From Hydrogenophaga sp. (GTDB lineage Bacteria > Pseudomonadota > Gammaproteobacteria > Burkholderiales > Burkholderiaceae_C): a DNA stretch of 32,253 nt. Below the pieces are notes generated by a model. That model ran no database searches. It saw only the letters and a list, made by a program, of their open reading frames with translations, and had not been told where the DNA came from. The DNA lies in the NCBI RefSeq assembly GCF_018780385.1, contig NZ_JADMJO010000118.1:1-32253 (forward strand), in the 5' to 3' direction. Shown here one piece after another: positions 32,196-32,253 of this stretch. The position numbers and the translations under genes are program-made. Numbering within the stretch: the stretch's first letter is position 1; each line of letters opens with the position of its first letter.

Positions 32196-32253
32196 ACAAG
32201 AACAAACTGCACGACTGTGTGCGTGCCAGCATGGAAGACTTCTTCCACGACCT
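32192..32253 (+). CDS. fis: Fis-family DNA-binding protein (3' truncated by window edge)
   Basis: Only the first 20 codons are present, reading MNKNKLHDCVRASMEDFFHD. They resemble the N-terminus of beta-proteobacterial Fis proteins (CVRxSxExxFxDL). The ATG overlaps the dusB stop (ATGA), the conserved dusB-fis operon. The HTH lies beyond the window. The name rests on this short match plus context. Confidence 0.85.
   Translation, partial: MNKNKLHDCVRASMEDFFHD

Overview
The window reads as chromosomal DNA of a Betaproteobacterium of order Burkholderiales, most likely Comamonadaceae (Hydrogenophaga/Acidovorax-like). The support is very high GC, the gene families and their relatedness by eye, a high-potential iron-sulfur protein, the dusB-fis pair, an aerobic phenylacetate (paa) cluster and a PaaR-like operator. 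The genus is inference. Genes are tightly packed with many ATGA, GTGA and TGATG stop/start overlaps, and no stretch over about 200 bp lacks a gene. No CRISPR array, phage, insertion sequence or rRNA gene was seen.

Layout. 1-1540 (+): the 3' two thirds of ffh and a PPOX-type flavoprotein. 1556-7418: an IclR regulator (-) divergent from a tightly overlapping five-gene (+) unit of SDR, flavin monooxygenase, bile-acid-symporter-family carrier, extended SDR and EamA exporter, which looks like a catabolic or transport operon of unknown substrate. 7572-11116 (-): opgG-opgH for osmoregulated periplasmic glucans. 11307-16158 (-): miaB-glrK-qseG-like-glrR, a sigma54-type two-component system behind a tRNA methylthiotransferase. 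16271-18021 (-): a small exported protein, YaeQ, tRNA-Met(CAU) with a clear terminator, and a lipoprotein-type HiPIP. 18099-21564: an enoyl-CoA hydratase (-) divergent from paaG-paaI-paaK (+), with a TetR/PaaR-like palindrome between them. 21683-22231 (+): an unrecognised small protein. 22234-26418 (-): ubiH-like, dsbC-like, DUF3429 and M61 peptidase, the last three chained by TGATG overlaps. 26519-29344 (+): MOSC protein, ychF and an S4 protein resembling a catalytically dead RsuA-type pseudouridine synthase. 29329-30974 (-): MFS transporter and YqaA-like membrane protein. 31164-end (+): dusB and the start of fis.

The most striking signal is the 190 bp between glrR and opgG. It holds a TGTC-N10-GACA palindrome (the element reported for GlrR upstream of enterobacterial glmY), an exact IHF consensus match and a near-perfect sigma54 -24/-12 promoter (TGGCAC-N5-TTGC), in the right order, strand and spacing to drive opgGH. 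This suggests that the adjacent GlrK/QseG/GlrR system controls periplasmic glucan synthesis. The GlrR here carries GAFTDA instead of GAFTGA in its sigma54-contact loop, which makes the prediction more interesting to test.

Other points are two inverted copies of an approximately 66-bp GC-rich palindromic repeat, a terminator-like hairpin just upstream of the yqaA-like start, and several -10 elements followed by GC-rich discriminators.
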